Of a stretch of 64,000 nucleotides of DNA, positions 63,962 through 64,000 are shown piece by piece. The notes under the pieces are model-generated. The model made no database searches. It saw only the letters and a list, made by a program, of their open reading frames with translations, and was not told the DNA's origin. The stretch's first letter is position 1. Every line of letters begins with the position of its first letter. The stretch covers positions 51,437-115,436 of the forward strand of contig NZ_JAGGLL010000014.1 of assembly GCF_017874425.1 (NCBI RefSeq). The letters are read 5' to 3'. Made by a program: the position numbers and the translations under genes. Origin of the DNA: Clostridium punense (GTDB lineage Bacteria; Bacillota; Clostridia; Clostridiales; Clostridiaceae).

Positions 63962-64000
63962 GACATGAGTATAATCCATTTTATGGTACATACTCATGTC
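63962..64000 (-). terminator. terminator of a gene beyond the window end
   Basis: GACATGAGTAT/ATACTCATGTC (63962-63972 and 63990-64000), 11-bp perfect arms, followed on the minus strand by TTTTTTATT. It belongs to a minus-strand gene lying beyond 64000. Confidence 0.8.

Overview
The window reads as a chromosome segment of a low-GC, strictly anaerobic Clostridium-type Firmicute. The DNA is AT-rich and most Shine-Dalgarno sites are strong (AGGAGG). There are two T-box leaders and a glycine riboswitch. A complete selenocysteine-dependent glycine reductase operon is present, which points to an amino-acid-fermenting (Stickland) species that inserts selenocysteine at UGA. I see no phage, insertion sequence, CRISPR array or rRNA/tRNA gene. 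Apart from its regulatory leaders the segment looks like ordinary core genome.

Layout. 1-3.1 kb: glycolytic regulator cggR followed by gap (gap is cut by the window start), with a CggR-type operator and a promoter in front of cggR; then rpoN (sigma-54). 3.3-9.1 kb: a DUF429 protein and a BMP-lipoprotein nucleoside ABC importer (lipoprotein, ATPase, two permeases). 9.4-17.7 kb: grdX-trxB-trxA-grdE-grdA-grdB-grdC-grdD on the minus strand, headed by a glycine riboswitch with its own terminator. In-frame UGA codons split grdA and grdB in naive ORF calls; both are rebuilt here as full-length selenoproteins. 18-26.7 kb: DegV, TrmL, a four-gene MoxR/DUF58/transglutaminase/HAD operon, and a VanW protein. 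26.8-39.5 kb: M42 peptidase, an MgtE_N/CBS protein with an unusual leader, YgiQ radical SAM protein, an S41-like exported protein, RsgA, a lipid kinase, a CBS protein, PssA and a Ca2+/cation exchanger. 39.6-45.6 kb: serine dehydratase (sdaAB-sdaAA), a TGS-uridine-kinase-like protein, DUF421/DUF4363 and class II fructose-bisphosphate aldolase. 45.8-64 kb: YciI-like and nucleoid-associated proteins, a CYTH/DUF5685/DnaJ operon, T-box-leuS, a small alarmone synthetase, DUF2225, a phosphoesterase plus FlhB-like plus FliK-like cluster, T-box-tyrS, an AlbA_2 ATP-binding protein diverging from a 56-residue zinc-ribbon protein, and an ECF S component.

How it fits together. Glycine is reduced to acetyl phosphate by the Grd complex, with electrons from NADPH via TrxB/TrxA. 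The serine dehydratase supplies pyruvate, and gap and fba belong to glycolysis. The glycine riboswitch should match grd transcription to substrate, the T-boxes couple leuS and tyrS to tRNA charging, and CggR senses glycolytic flux.

The best candidates for something undescribed are regulatory RNAs. One is a possible Mg2+-responsive leader peptide before the MgtE_N gene. Others are a hairpin over the lipid-kinase ribosome-binding site, a nested structured leader before rsgA, and an anti-Shine-Dalgarno leader before the zinc-ribbon gene. There is also a 14-bp inverted repeat that places two perfect -10 boxes back to back, and a set of perfect hairpins punctuating the grd operon. No large novel protein system was found.
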